NCBI RefSeq assembly: GCF_037971845.1 | Contig: NZ_CP150227.1 | Location: 1,612,001-1,676,000 of the forward strand | Length of the DNA: 64,000 nt | Source of the DNA: Paenibacillus sp. FSL R5-0766 | GTDB lineage: Bacteria > Bacillota > Bacilli > Paenibacillales > Paenibacillaceae | Direction: 5' to 3' | Shown: piece after piece, positions 54,228 through 63,054 of the stretch | How positions within the stretch are numbered: the first letter of the stretch is position 1 | Layout of the letters: every line of letters starts with the position of its first letter | The notes under the pieces: model-generated | The model's database searches: none | What the model was told of the DNA's origin: nothing | Seen by the model: the letters and a program-made list of their open reading frames with translations, nothing else | Position numbers and translations under genes: made by a program

Positions 54228-55060
54228 CACTCCCGTTTTATAACTACTTTACGAATGGAGAAACAGAAGAGAATGAATATGCTTCCTCTTCCTGGCCCGG
54301 ACTGAACATATCCGCACATGAAAGACATATCAAAGCACAGAGCCCAAGGGCTGTCAAAGCGCTGTCGAGTGCGGTATATGGCTGCGGGATGCTTGAACTG
54401 GATCGCATATTTAACATCTATGTGGACAGGCATTACCGCTGTGATGATCCGCCGCGTGATATCGAACAAGCGCTGAACGAATGGCAAGAGCCGCGTGATC
54501 AATGTGCCGGATTATTGACGGCCGTCAGACTGGAGCATACCTCCATTCAGGAATATACAAGTAATGAATTTGGCCTTTTGTGCTGCACCACTGCGGGCGT
54601 ATCGAATGCCGCACGCGCGGGGTCGGAGAGAACGGTATTTGATGCGGCGGGAAATAAGACGATGTCTTCCGGCAGGGAGCGCTCTGCTCCTTCAGCACGG
54701 AATCTAACGATTCACCCCTATGTCCCGGGTACAATTAACATCATGCTCTGGTTGAATGGACGCATGACCACCGGGGCGATGGTGAATGCGGTACAGACGG
54801 CGGTGGAAGCCAAAGCGGCAGCGCTGGCGGATGCGGGTGTTCTAGATTCGGAGAACGGGTTGCCCGCCACCGGCACCACAACCGATGCCATTGTGATTGC
54901 AGTAGGTCAGGCAATGGCAGTGGAGGAACCTCATCCGATGATCACTTATGCCGGAACAGCGACTACGGCAGGGGCAGCGATTGGCAGATTGGTATACGAC
55001 ACGGTGACAGAGAGCCTTCAGGCCGGACTGTTATGGAAAGAGAGGATCAGGTACAAATGA
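54224..55060 (+). CDS. cbiZ: Adenosylcobinamide amidohydrolase
   Basis: This salvage enzyme cleaves the aminopropanol arm of cobinamide (and of pseudo-cobalamins), yielding cobyric acid for re-assembly. It has 278 residues. The family core is visible as LLTAVRLEHTSIQEYTSNEFGLLCCTTAGVSNAARAGSE, TIHPYVPGTINIMLWLNGRMTTGAMVNAVQTAVEAKAAAL and ATGTTTDAIVIAVG. It overlaps cobD and cbiB. Its presence indicates corrinoid remodelling. Confidence 0.92.
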   Translation: MTLPFYNYFTNGETEENEYASSSWPGLNISAHERHIKAQSPRAVKALSSAVYGCGMLELDRIFNIYVDRHYRCDDPPRDIEQALNEWQEPRDQCAGLLTAVRLEHTSIQEYTSNEFGLLCCTTAGVSNAARAGSERTVFDAAGNKTMSSGRERSAPSARNLTIHPYVPGTINIMLWLNGRMTTGAMVNAVQTAVEAKAAALADAGVLDSENGLPATGTTTDAIVIAVGQAMAVEEPHPMITYAGTATTAGAAIGRLVYDTVTESLQAGLLWKERIRYK

Positions 55061-56085
55061 CTTTTGATGTGGAGCATCTATGGACCTGGCCGTTCTGGAC
55101 AGGCATGGCGGGAGCCTGGATTATTATAATTGCGTACCTGTTGGACCGATGTATCGGAGATCCACGCTGGATTCCCCATCCGGTGATTGGCATGGGAAAA
55201 GGCATCTCGGCGTTGGAGCGAGTCATTCGCTCACGTGTGCGCACAGATTCGGGGCTGAAGAGAGCCGGGCTGTTATTCCCGATGGTGATCGCGGGGAGTT
55301 CTTTTGCCATCACGTGGGGATTCGTATATCTGCTTGGACTAATCCACCCTGTCATTGCAGCGGCAGCTGAAGTGGTGCTCATTGCAACGACCATTGCTTC
55401 AAAAGGGCTGAAGGATGCAGGCATGGAAGTGTATCGTCATCTGAAGCAGCAGGATTGGCCGGCGGCCAGACGTTCACTGGGCATGATTGTTGGACGTGAT
55501 ACAGCGCATCTGGATGAACCCGAGGTTGTGCGGGGAACGGTAGAGACGGTTGCTGAAAACATCGTGGATGCCATTGTATCCCCGTTATTCTATGCGCTCA
55601 TTGGAGGAGCTCCGCTTGCCATGGCTTATCGCGCCGTCAACACGCTGGATTCCATGGTCGGATATAAAAATGACAAGTATCTGCATCTTGGCTGGGCCTC
55701 GGCCCGTCTGGATGATGTGGCGAACTGGATACCTGCCCGGCTGACCGTGATTCTGTTAATCGTGGGTGCCTGGGTCATGAAGCTGGACGCCAAAGGAGCA
55801 GCACGCATGGTTGCACGGGATGCAAGATTACACCCAAGTCCGAATAGCGGTTTTCCCGAATCAGCGGTGGCTGGAGCACTGGGCATCCGGCTTGGCGGAC
55901 ATAACGTGTATCACGGCGTTGCTTCATTTCGTGCCTACATGGGTGAAGCCACACGGCCGATGGAAGCCGAGGATATTGTGCAAACGTCACGTCTGATGTT
56001 CTGGTCGGCAGGTGCTTTTGTGGTACTATGCTTGTTCATAACGCTGGGTGTGTGGCTGGCAGGAGGTAGGCTGTTATGGTCATAA
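55057..56085 (+). CDS. cbiB: Adenosylcobinamide-phosphate synthase CbiB
   Basis: This integral membrane enzyme joins cobyric acid with aminopropanol phosphate. It has about 342 residues. AYLLDRCIGDPRWIPHPVIGMGKGISALE, SLGMIVGRDTAHLDEPEVVRGTVETVAENIVDAIVSPLFYALIGGAPLAMAYRAVNTLDSMVGYKN and DARLHPSPNSGFPESAVAGALGIRLGG are strong signatures. The start could be ATG 55057 (overlapping the cbiZ stop in ATGA form) or ATG 55033; neither has a strong ribosome binding site. Confidence 0.93.
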   Translation: MTFDVEHLWTWPFWTGMAGAWIIIIAYLLDRCIGDPRWIPHPVIGMGKGISALERVIRSRVRTDSGLKRAGLLFPMVIAGSSFAITWGFVYLLGLIHPVIAAAAEVVLIATTIASKGLKDAGMEVYRHLKQQDWPAARRSLGMIVGRDTAHLDEPEVVRGTVETVAENIVDAIVSPLFYALIGGAPLAMAYRAVNTLDSMVGYKNDKYLHLGWASARLDDVANWIPARLTVILLIVGAWVMKLDAKGAARMVARDARLHPSPNSGFPESAVAGALGIRLGGHNVYHGVASFRAYMGEATRPMEAEDIVQTSRLMFWSAGAFVVLCLFITLGVWLAGGRLLWS

Positions 56086-56762
56086 ATGAAGGGAATGCAG
56101 GCAATGAAGTACATACGAATCAGCCTGAGCCGCTGAAACGAAACATTCTGTGGGTCCGTCATGGGACAACGCTGTGGAATGTGGAAAAAAGATACCTGGG
56201 GCATACCGACATTGGTCTGCTGCCAAATGCCAAAGAAGAACTGGCTCCGCTTCATGAACAATTGAGCGGTGTTTCGTGGAATGAGGTATATTGCAGTGAT
56301 CTGCTTCGCTGCCGACAGACGCTGGAACAGATTCTTCCTGATGCCATCGGACAGGTGAAGTTCGACTCGCGTCTGCGCGAGAATGATTTTGGACAGTGGG
56401 AAGGGCTGACGTATGATCAGCTTAAGGATAAACCTGTGTACCGAAACTGGATTGATACCCCGCAGGAGGTCACTCCGCCCGGCGGGGAATCGTGGCAGGA
56501 GTTTACCGGACGGTTGGACTCCTTTCTCCAACAGATGTTGTTGGAGGGCTGTCCTTCGACGCACGTTAATGAGGGTCAAGTGCCAACCATAGTTGTGGTT
56601 ACGCATGGTGGTGTCATCCGATATGCCTTGTCCCGTCTGATTGCCGGGCTTGGGTTCTGGGATACACATGTCGTACCGGGACAGGCGATTCAGGTTCAGC
56701 TTGAACAACAGGGGAATGAGTGGTTTGGCAGCAGAATGACTTTTCCGCCGATCGGGTTGTAA
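56076..56762 (+). CDS. cobC: Histidine phosphatase, probable alpha-ribazole phosphatase
   Basis: This 228-residue phosphatase carries the RHG motif (ILWVRHGTTLWNVEKRYLGHTDIGLLP) with the phospho-histidine. The acid/base glutamate is in RLRENDFGQWEGLTYDQL, and the second histidine is in VVVTHGGVIRYAL. In this operon its most likely job is dephosphorylating alpha-ribazole phosphate or adenosylcobalamin phosphate. AGGAGG lies 9 bp before ATG 56076, inside cbiB. Confidence 0.85.
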   Translation: MVINEGNAGNEVHTNQPEPLKRNILWVRHGTTLWNVEKRYLGHTDIGLLPNAKEELAPLHEQLSGVSWNEVYCSDLLRCRQTLEQILPDAIGQVKFDSRLRENDFGQWEGLTYDQLKDKPVYRNWIDTPQEVTPPGGESWQEFTGRLDSFLQQMLLEGCPSTHVNEGQVPTIVVVTHGGVIRYALSRLIAGLGFWDTHVVPGQAIQVQLEQQGNEWFGSRMTFPPIGL

Positions 56763-56785
56763 GGATGTACAATATACCCTATAAT
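56757..56785 (+). promoter_or_regulatory. Promoter of the btuFCD-cob operon
   Basis: TTGTAA (56757-56762), a 17 bp spacer and a consensus TATAAT (56780-56785). The -35 overlaps the cobC stop. The predicted leader to btuF is about 710 nt, unusually long. Confidence 0.75.
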
Positions 56786-56899
56786 CACAACAGAAGTGTG
56801 ACTTCAGCATGGATACAGATACGCTGCAGGTGTGAAGCCTGAACGAGTATGTAGTATGCAGAAATTACACGGCAATGGTTTACCATATCAGCGACCAAG

Positions 56900-57085
56900 G
56901 GTCCCGCGTGTGAAGGCTGTCTTTTCATGGCAAATTAGTACGAGTCATGAACACACAAGGGTGAAATGGGGAAGCCGGTGCAAATCCGGCACGGTCCCGC
57001 CACTGTAAAACAGGATGATTCCTGTAAGTCAGGTTACCTGCCCTGGACGTACAAACCGGTGTTCCTTCGAGGAAAGGACAGCGTT
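56900..57085 (+). ncRNA. Cobalamin riboswitch
   Basis: The core GGGGAAGCCGGTGCAAATCCGG, CACGGTCCCGCCACTGTAA and the B12 box GTAAGTCAGGTTACCTGCCC (about 57025-57044) identify the cobalamin (adenosylcobalamin-type) aptamer. The 5' boundary is approximate. It precedes a terminator and the btuFCD-cob genes, consistent with repression when cobalamin is abundant. Confidence 0.95.
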
Positions 57086-57105
57086 TCGGGCTATTCTATG
57101 CGCAT

Positions 57106-57186
57106 GGACAACCCTTGGTTGAACATGTACAGATCGCCATATGCGAGACGTCATCCCTAATCTTTGTCCAAGGATTGGGGATTTTG
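57106..57186 (+). terminator. Riboswitch terminator and competing stem
   Basis: ATCCCTAATC and GATTGGGGAT (57153-57182) form the terminator stem, followed by TTTTG. The upstream GGACAACCCTTGG (about 57106-57118) can pair with TTGTCCAAGG, overlapping the terminator, as an antiterminator would. Confidence 0.75.
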
Positions 57187-57193
57187 TATTGTC

Positions 57194-57424
57194 ATGTAAG
57201 ATAAACCGAACTTCTACACGTTAACGAAGAGTGCAGAACCGATCTGAAGAAACGGAGTGTTCGCTTAAAGCTTTCTACAAGAAAGCTACATCGGAAGCAT
57301 ACGCTTATCCCCGGATTTTCCCTTTCGAAAAGGGAATCAAAAAAATCTGGGGATAACAGCGATCGGAAGATGGTGCTGCAATCGGAGTGGACTTGTGTGA
57401 AATTGATGGGTTTAACTTGTACAG
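57194..57424. repeat. Dispersed MITE-like element, family A, copy in the btuF leader
   Basis: The roughly 230 bp element has imperfect inverted ends (AAG.TAAACC..CTACAC and GTGTGAA..GGGTTTAACTT), a central hairpin (TTCCCTTTCGAAAAGGGAA) and CTGGGGATAACAGCGATCGGAAG. It lies between the riboswitch terminator and the btuF ribosome binding site, so it would be transcribed in the mRNA leader. Confidence 0.82.
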
Positions 57425-57502
57425 GAACACCAAGACATGGGAAGTAAGAGTTCGAGCATGATGCAAGAAAATAGTACAAATAGAGAAGGGGAGAATAACA
57501 GA

Positions 57503-58501
57503 ATGAATTTCAAAAATTGGAAAAGCGTAGCGTCCCTGCTAAGTGCAGCGGCACTTGCACTGGCTTTGGCCGGATGTGGCAATGCAACAACAAACGAGGG
57601 CACAGGTACTTCACAGCAACCGGCACAGGAGCAGTCCCAAGGCCAAGCGCAGACGGACCTCAAAACACAATATCCACTGACAGTTACGGATGCAACGGGT
57701 GAATCATTCACCTTTGAAAAGGCACCTGCCAAAATTGTATCCGTGTCTCCGGCTGAGACGGAATCCCTGTTTGCCCTTGGATTGGACGATCAGATCGTTG
57801 GTGTATCCGACTATGACGATTATCCGGAAGCGGCAACAACCAAAGCTAAAATGGGCGGTATCACCAAGCCCAATGAAGAGTCTATTATTGCAGCTGAAGC
57901 CGACATCGTCTTCACAGGTATCTCCATGAGCGAAGATGCAGTGAAGAAACTGCGTGAGCTGGGCATTACCATTTTCAAAACGGATCCTAAATCCATTGAC
58001 GATGTAATGAACAATATCGAAACCTTCGGTAAAATTACCGATCATCAGGAAAAAGCACAAGAAATCATCACTCAGATGAAACAGGACGTGACGGATGTAA
58101 CCGAAGCGGTGAAGGCAGTTAAACCGGAAGAGAAGAAAAAAGTATACGTTGAATTCTCCCCAGGTTGGTCGGTAGGTAAAGGTGAGTTCATGGACGAACT
58201 GATCACCGTAGCCGGAGGAACCAATATTGCTTCGGACAAAGAAGGCTGGTACCAGATCAATGAAGAAAATGTGATCGCCTCCAACCCGGATGTGATTTTG
58301 TATGCTAATGATGTCATTGACGAAAACTCCAAAACACTGGATCAGATCATCAAGGCGCGCAGCGGCTGGGATCAAATTACGGCTGTGAAAAATGACGCGG
58401 TTATTGGCCTGGATGCCAACCTGCTGAGCCGTCCGGGTCCACGTGTAACCCAAGGGTTGAAAGAAGTAGCCAAAGCGATCTACCCTGACTTGTTCCAATG
58501 A
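57503..58501 (+). CDS. btuF: Cobalamin ABC transporter substrate-binding lipoprotein
   Basis: This is a corrinoid-binding lipoprotein of the class III binding-protein fold, 332 residues. It has a signal peptide with lipobox ALAGCGN and a Gln/Ser-rich linker. The first lobe begins TVTDATGESFTFEKAPAKIVSVSPAETESLFALGLDDQIVGVSDYDDYP, and the second contains VYVEFSPGW and GGTNIASDKEGWYQINEENVIASNPDVILYAND. The start is ATG 57503 after AAGGGGAG. Iron-siderophore specificity is possible for the fold, but the riboswitch and gene order point to cobalamin. It overlaps btuC by 4 bp. Confidence 0.9.
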   Translation: MNFKNWKSVASLLSAAALALALAGCGNATTNEGTGTSQQPAQEQSQGQAQTDLKTQYPLTVTDATGESFTFEKAPAKIVSVSPAETESLFALGLDDQIVGVSDYDDYPEAATTKAKMGGITKPNEESIIAAEADIVFTGISMSEDAVKKLRELGITIFKTDPKSIDDVMNNIETFGKITDHQEKAQEIITQMKQDVTDVTEAVKAVKPEEKKKVYVEFSPGWSVGKGEFMDELITVAGGTNIASDKEGWYQINEENVIASNPDVILYANDVIDENSKTLDQIIKARSGWDQITAVKNDAVIGLDANLLSRPGPRVTQGLKEVAKAIYPDLFQ

Positions 58502-59544
58502 GTAAAAAGCTGATCCTGTTCGGAACGATGGGCATGGTGCTGCTGGTGCTCACCGTGCTCATCTGCACGGGCATTGGTTCAGTAGCGTTGCCGATCCGTG
58601 ATATTGCAGGCATCCTGATTCACAAAATTCCCTGGGTGGGCGATTGGATTACACCGGATTGGAACAAGGCAGCCGAACAGATTATCTGGAAAGTCAGATT
58701 CCCACGTGTACTGCTTGCCGTGCTCGTGGGCGCATCGTTGGCGATTGCCGGTGCGGGATTCCAGGGGGTTCTTCGGAACCCGCTGGCAGACCCGTTCACC
58801 CTGGGCGTATCATCCGGTGCTTCGGTGGGTGCAGCCTTTCTGATTTTCTTCGGATTGCAGTATGCACTGATCGGAATCTGGACGTTGCCACTGGTGGCGT
58901 TTTTGACGGGTGTAATCACGTTATGGTTTGTTATGGCACTGGCTCGTGAAGGGCGTAAAATACCTACACATAGCCTCATTCTGGCTGGTGTGGTCATGCA
59001 AAGTTTCCTGGGCGCAGTTGTTTCCTTCCTGTCGACCATGTCGAAACAGACGATTAATGAAATTATATACTGGACGATGGGAAGTCTGGCTCTGCGTGGG
59101 TGGTCGTATACGGCCATCCTTTTCCCGTATTTTCTGTTAGGACTGGTCTTTCTCTGGAGCCGTGCACGCTCGTTGAATGTGCTTGCACTGGGAGAACGTC
59201 AAGCGGCACATATCGGGATCGGAGTGGACAGGCTCAAGCTGTCGGTGCTGGCAGTCGGCACACTGCTAACCGCAGGGGCTGTCTCGGTATCGGGTGTCAT
59301 CGGATTCGTTGGATTGGTGATCCCGCATATGTTGCGGCTGCTGGTGGGGCCGGATTACCGACTGCTGGTACCTTTGTCTGCCATTGGTGGAGCGATCTTC
59401 ATGGTGTGGGCAGATACCATCGCAAGATCGTTGCTGGCGCCAACTGAAATTCCGCTCGGTGTTGTCACCGCCTTTGTTGGTGCGCCGTTCTTTGCTTACC
59501 TGCTGCACCGGAACAAAAAGTTGCAGAAGGGGATGATGCCATGA
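58498..59544 (+). CDS. btuC: Cobalamin ABC transporter permease
   Basis: This FecCD/BtuC-family permease has 348 residues and about ten helices. It has VRFPRVLLAVLVGASLAIAGAGFQGVLRNPLADPFTLGVSSGASVGA, an almost exact family signature, and the coupling region GVSGVIGFVGLVIPHMLRLLVGPDYRLLVPLSAIGGAIFMVWADTIAR. Start and stop overlap both neighbours (ATGA forms), so it is tightly coupled in btuFCD. Confidence 0.93.
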   Translation: MSKKLILFGTMGMVLLVLTVLICTGIGSVALPIRDIAGILIHKIPWVGDWITPDWNKAAEQIIWKVRFPRVLLAVLVGASLAIAGAGFQGVLRNPLADPFTLGVSSGASVGAAFLIFFGLQYALIGIWTLPLVAFLTGVITLWFVMALAREGRKIPTHSLILAGVVMQSFLGAVVSFLSTMSKQTINEIIYWTMGSLALRGWSYTAILFPYFLLGLVFLWSRARSLNVLALGERQAAHIGIGVDRLKLSVLAVGTLLTAGAVSVSGVIGFVGLVIPHMLRLLVGPDYRLLVPLSAIGGAIFMVWADTIARSLLAPTEIPLGVVTAFVGAPFFAYLLHRNKKLQKGMMP

Positions 59545-60353
59545 ATTCCAGTACCAGTTCCAACTCAACTTCACTTATCTCCATTAAGGGAGCAGGGAAG
59601 TTATATGGCAATCATCAGGCACTGCGCAATGTAGACTGGCATGTTGGCGAAGGTGACTGGTGGGGAGTTGTTGGACCAAACGGCAGCGGCAAGTCCACCC
59701 TGATCCAGCTTATTGCCGGAACGGAACAGTTAAGCAAAGGTCAGATTCGTATCGATGGTCGAGACATCGGCTCTTACAGCCGTAAGGACCTGTCGCGCAT
59801 GATCGCTGTATTGCAGCAGGATGGCTTACCAGCCATCTCCTATCCCGTGCGAGACGTGGTGGAGATGGGGCGATATCCATACCAGAACTGGCTGGGGCGG
59901 GAAGTGGGCGATGGGGCACTTGTAGTGGACAGGGTGCTTGAAGACCTTGGATTGACAGAGCTGGCGGACAGACCGCTGGATGCACTCAGCGGCGGGCAAC
60001 GGCAGCGGGTCGCACTAGCCAAAGTTATGGCTCAGGAGCCGAGGTTACTGCTGCTGGACGAGCCGACCACGTTTCTGGATATTAAATATCAATTGCAATT
60101 CATGGAATTGTTATCGGCATGGCGACAGAGAAATAACATTACGATTGTGGCTGTGCTGCATGATCTGAATCTGGCCGCGTTATTTTGCGATCACATTCTG
60201 GCGCTGCGTGAGGGATTGACGGTTGGAAAGGGCACACCTCATACGTTGATCAACGATGAGAACATCCAGGACATATTTCGCGTCAAACCCGCGATTGTCT
60301 CTCATCCCGACCATGCCATACCTCAACTGCTGCTGCGGCGGGACATCGATTAA
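59541..60353 (+). CDS. btuD: Cobalamin ABC transporter ATPase
   Basis: This 270-residue ATPase has Walker A GPNGSGKST, signature LSGGQRQRVALAKVMAQ, Walker B LLLLDEPTTFLD and switch VLHDLNLAALF. It follows btuC with a 4 bp overlap and is followed at once by cobT. It belongs to the iron/cobalamin group, and cobalamin is assigned from context. Confidence 0.92.
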   Translation: MNSSTSSNSTSLISIKGAGKLYGNHQALRNVDWHVGEGDWWGVVGPNGSGKSTLIQLIAGTEQLSKGQIRIDGRDIGSYSRKDLSRMIAVLQQDGLPAISYPVRDVVEMGRYPYQNWLGREVGDGALVVDRVLEDLGLTELADRPLDALSGGQRQRVALAKVMAQEPRLLLLDEPTTFLDIKYQLQFMELLSAWRQRNNITIVAVLHDLNLAALFCDHILALREGLTVGKGTPHTLINDENIQDIFRVKPAIVSHPDHAIPQLLLRRDID

Positions 60354-60398
60354 ATGAAGCGGGGCAACCCATATTTTGATGAAGGAAGTGCTGGTTGT

Positions 60399-61520
60399 AT
60401 GAATAATGAACAGGTGTTGGAGCATTTAATAAGTAAGATTACTGCCCCTGACCAGGAAGTGGCGGCAGAAACCTCTGCACACGTGGATTCGTTGACGAAG
60501 CCGCCGGGAAGTCTGGGCAAATTGGAAGAGCTGGTGATACGACTGGCAGGCATGACGGGCAATGCACGTCCGCGTTTTGATCACAGGGCGGTCATTGTCA
60601 TGGCCGCAGATCACGGCGTAGTGGAAGAAGGCATCAGTGCTTTTCCTGCTGAAGTGACCCCGCAGATGGTCCTGAATTTCCTTGCTGGAGGCGCTGCGGT
60701 GAATGTGCTTGCTCGTCACGCCGGAGCTGATGTGATCTGTGTGGATATCGGTGTGAATGCCGATCTTGAACATCCGGACCTGCTTTCCCGTAAAATTCGC
60801 AAAGGCACGGCCAACATGGCCCGAGGTGCAGCGATGACCCGGGATGAGGCAGTCAGCGCTATCCTTGCAGGAGCCGAAGTTGTAGCGGCAGAGGTGGCGA
60901 AGGGAACTCAACTGTTTGTCACCGGGGAGATGGGAATTGGCAACACCACCGCAAGTGCTGCGGTAATGAGCGCGTTAACCGGAGTTGCACCAGCTGCCGC
61001 CGTGGGGCGAGGAACCGGCATTGATGATGCAGGCTTGCAGCGCAAGGCTGCTGTAGTCAGCCGGGCGCTTAGCGTAAACACACCGAACCCGGAAGATGCA
61101 CTGGATGTTCTGTGCAAGGTGGGTGGACTGGAGATTGCCGGACTCACAGGGGTTATTCTCGCAGCAGCTGCTCATCGTTGCCCTGTCGTTGTAGACGGGT
61201 TCATCTCTACCGCCGCAGCGCTGGTGGCGAGACAACTTGCACCTCTGAGCACAGCCTATATGATCGCTTCTCATACGTCACACGAAAATGGACATGGAGC
61301 GCTGCTGCGTGAACTGGACCTGAAAGCGATGCTGGATCTGGACATGCGTCTGGGTGAAGGCACAGGCGGCGTGCTCAGTCTTCATCTGATTGACGCAGCA
61401 TGTCTCATTCTGAACGAGATGGCGACTTTTGCAAGCGCGGGTGTCTCGGACGGGGCAAGCCATGCTTCGGACTCCGCTGCGTCGGTTGATTCATCCCTGC
61501 AAGGAGAGAGTTCTCGATGA
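60399..61520 (+). CDS. cobT: Nicotinate-nucleotide:dimethylbenzimidazole phosphoribosyltransferase
   Basis: This enzyme activates the lower ligand base as alpha-ribazole phosphate. It has about 373 residues. HVDSLTKPPGSLGKLEELVIRLAG, VIVMAADHGVVEEGISAFPAEVTPQMVLNFLAGGAAVNVLARHAGAD, GEMGIGNTTASAAVMSALTG and SHTSHENGHGALLRELDLKAMLDLDMRLGEGTG are diagnostic. The start is ATG 60399 after AAGGAAGTG; ATG 60354 is possible. A short alanine/serine-rich tail extends the C-terminus beyond the fold. Confidence 0.95.
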   Translation: MNNEQVLEHLISKITAPDQEVAAETSAHVDSLTKPPGSLGKLEELVIRLAGMTGNARPRFDHRAVIVMAADHGVVEEGISAFPAEVTPQMVLNFLAGGAAVNVLARHAGADVICVDIGVNADLEHPDLLSRKIRKGTANMARGAAMTRDEAVSAILAGAEVVAAEVAKGTQLFVTGEMGIGNTTASAAVMSALTGVAPAAAVGRGTGIDDAGLQRKAAVVSRALSVNTPNPEDALDVLCKVGGLEIAGLTGVILAAAAHRCPVVVDGFISTAAALVARQLAPLSTAYMIASHTSHENGHGALLRELDLKAMLDLDMRLGEGTGGVLSLHLIDAACLILNEMATFASAGVSDGASHASDSAASVDSSLQGESSR

Positions 61521-62077
61521 GCGTACTGGTGACAGGCGGCGCACGCAGTGGCAAAAGCTCCTTTGCCGAGCGTCTCTGCATGCAGCGTTCCTCTGAGGCC
61601 TGGTATGTGGCGACAGCTCAGGCGTACGATGATGAAATGCGTGAGCGCATCGCCATGCATCAGCATCAGCGCGAGGCATCAGGGTATCTGTGGCATACAA
61701 CAGAAGAGCCGATACATCTACCTGCTTTGATAAGCCGCATGGGTGAAGGGCATACAGGGACTTCTGCACCCACCATTCTGGTGGATTGCCTGACGCTGTG
61801 GCTGACAAATGTTTTGTTAGCGCATGAGCATGACGAGAAGCAGGTGTTACAGGGACATTTGGACGCGTTGGTTGAAGCGATTCGAACCTATCCCGGTTTG
61901 CTTGTTTTGGTTACAAATGAAGTGGGAGATGGGATCGTACCGGAATATGCCCTTGGCAGGAAATATCGGGATTTGGCCGGTGTACTGAATCAGCGCATTG
62001 CGGCGATATGCGGTGAAGTGTTTCTGGTGACCGTAGGCATTGCGATTGAACTGAAAAGCAAGGAGTACCGCTTATGA
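61517..62077 (+). CDS. cobU: Adenosylcobinamide kinase / GTP:adenosylcobinamide-phosphate guanylyltransferase
   Basis: This bifunctional enzyme makes adenosyl-GDP-cobinamide. It has 186 residues. The P-loop GGARSGKS is at residues 7-14. WYVATAQAYDDEMRERIAMHQHQRE contains the guanylylated histidine. VDCLTLWLTNVLL and VTNEVGDGIVPEYALGRKYRDLAGVLNQ complete the family pattern. It overlaps cobT and cobS by 4 bp each. Confidence 0.95.
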   Translation: MSVLVTGGARSGKSSFAERLCMQRSSEAWYVATAQAYDDEMRERIAMHQHQREASGYLWHTTEEPIHLPALISRMGEGHTGTSAPTILVDCLTLWLTNVLLAHEHDEKQVLQGHLDALVEAIRTYPGLLVLVTNEVGDGIVPEYALGRKYRDLAGVLNQRIAAICGEVFLVTVGIAIELKSKEYRL

Positions 62078-62964
62078 AGGATGGCACGCCTGCTCCTCAG
62101 CGCAAACATGCGGCGGCAGCCGCTTTTCAATTTTTGTCCCGTTTCCCTGTCAAAATGCAAATCGATTTTGTCCCGCCATTGCTGCGGGAAAGTGTAGTCT
62201 TTTATCCGCTGGTCGGTGCTGCAATTGGTCTGTGTGCCTGGCTCGCGGGAGCCTTAAGCGGTGCAGTGCTTCCGGCCTTTCCGGCTGCCGTCCTGACCTT
62301 GACGTTATGGGTATGGCTTACCGGAGGGCTCCATCTTGACGGATGGATGGATACGGCGGATGGCTTGCTCAGTTATCGTACTCGTGAACGGATGCTTGAG
62401 ATTATGAAGGACAGCCGTGTCGGGGCAATGGGCGTGATCGCCTGCGTGTTGCTTCTGATGATGAAGGCTGCGCTGATCGCTGATTTTATTGCCCGGGGCC
62501 ACTGGGTGTACGGTGCGTTGCTGATCCTGCCCATGATCTGGAGCCGCTGGTTCATGGTGTATGCGATGTCGGCCTGGCCGAATGCGCGCGAAGATGATGG
62601 ACTTGCTGTATTGTTTAAAGGTCTCGGGGAGCGGAAGGAGGTCCAGCGTGCACGAAGTTCAGCTGTGGGCCTGACCTTGGTCGCAGGGGCACTTACGTTT
62701 GCCGCGGTGTGGCTTTTCAAGCCGGATATGGGGATTGCGGATGCGATGGTGAGTGGGCTGGGAACACTGCCATGGTGGCTATACCCGGTGACGGCAGTTA
62801 TTATACTGCCTGTGGCGTGTTATTATATCGGCCGATTCGTGGCTGCTCGGATCAGTGAACGGCTCGGCGGTTTAACCGGGGATACGTATGGTGCCATGAA
62901 TGAGCTGCTGGAGGCGGCTTTGTTGACCGTGCTGAGTGTGCTTCAGGGACTGTTCTGGCTGTAA
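62074..62964 (+). CDS. cobS: Cobalamin synthase (adenosylcobinamide-GDP ribazoletransferase)
   Basis: This multi-pass membrane enzyme joins the activated corrinoid and alpha-ribazole, the last assembly step. It has 296 residues. AAAFQFLSRFPVK is the usual start. GGLHLDGWMDTADGLLSYRTRERMLEIMKDSRVGAMGV carries the conserved aspartates (HLDGxxDTADG), and GGLTGDTYGAMNELLEAA is the second signature. No terminator is visible before the next gene. Confidence 0.95.
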   Translation: MKDGTPAPQRKHAAAAAFQFLSRFPVKMQIDFVPPLLRESVVFYPLVGAAIGLCAWLAGALSGAVLPAFPAAVLTLTLWVWLTGGLHLDGWMDTADGLLSYRTRERMLEIMKDSRVGAMGVIACVLLLMMKAALIADFIARGHWVYGALLILPMIWSRWFMVYAMSAWPNAREDDGLAVLFKGLGERKEVQRARSSAVGLTLVAGALTFAAVWLFKPDMGIADAMVSGLGTLPWWLYPVTAVIILPVACYYIGRFVAARISERLGGLTGDTYGAMNELLEAALLTVLSVLQGLFWL

Positions 62965-63054
62965 CTTTTGAAGTATGAAGAAGTATGGAAAGTGTTACGC
63001 ATAAGGTTGGGAGCAAGGTGATCTGGATATAACACGGAGACAGGGGGAGAGAGC

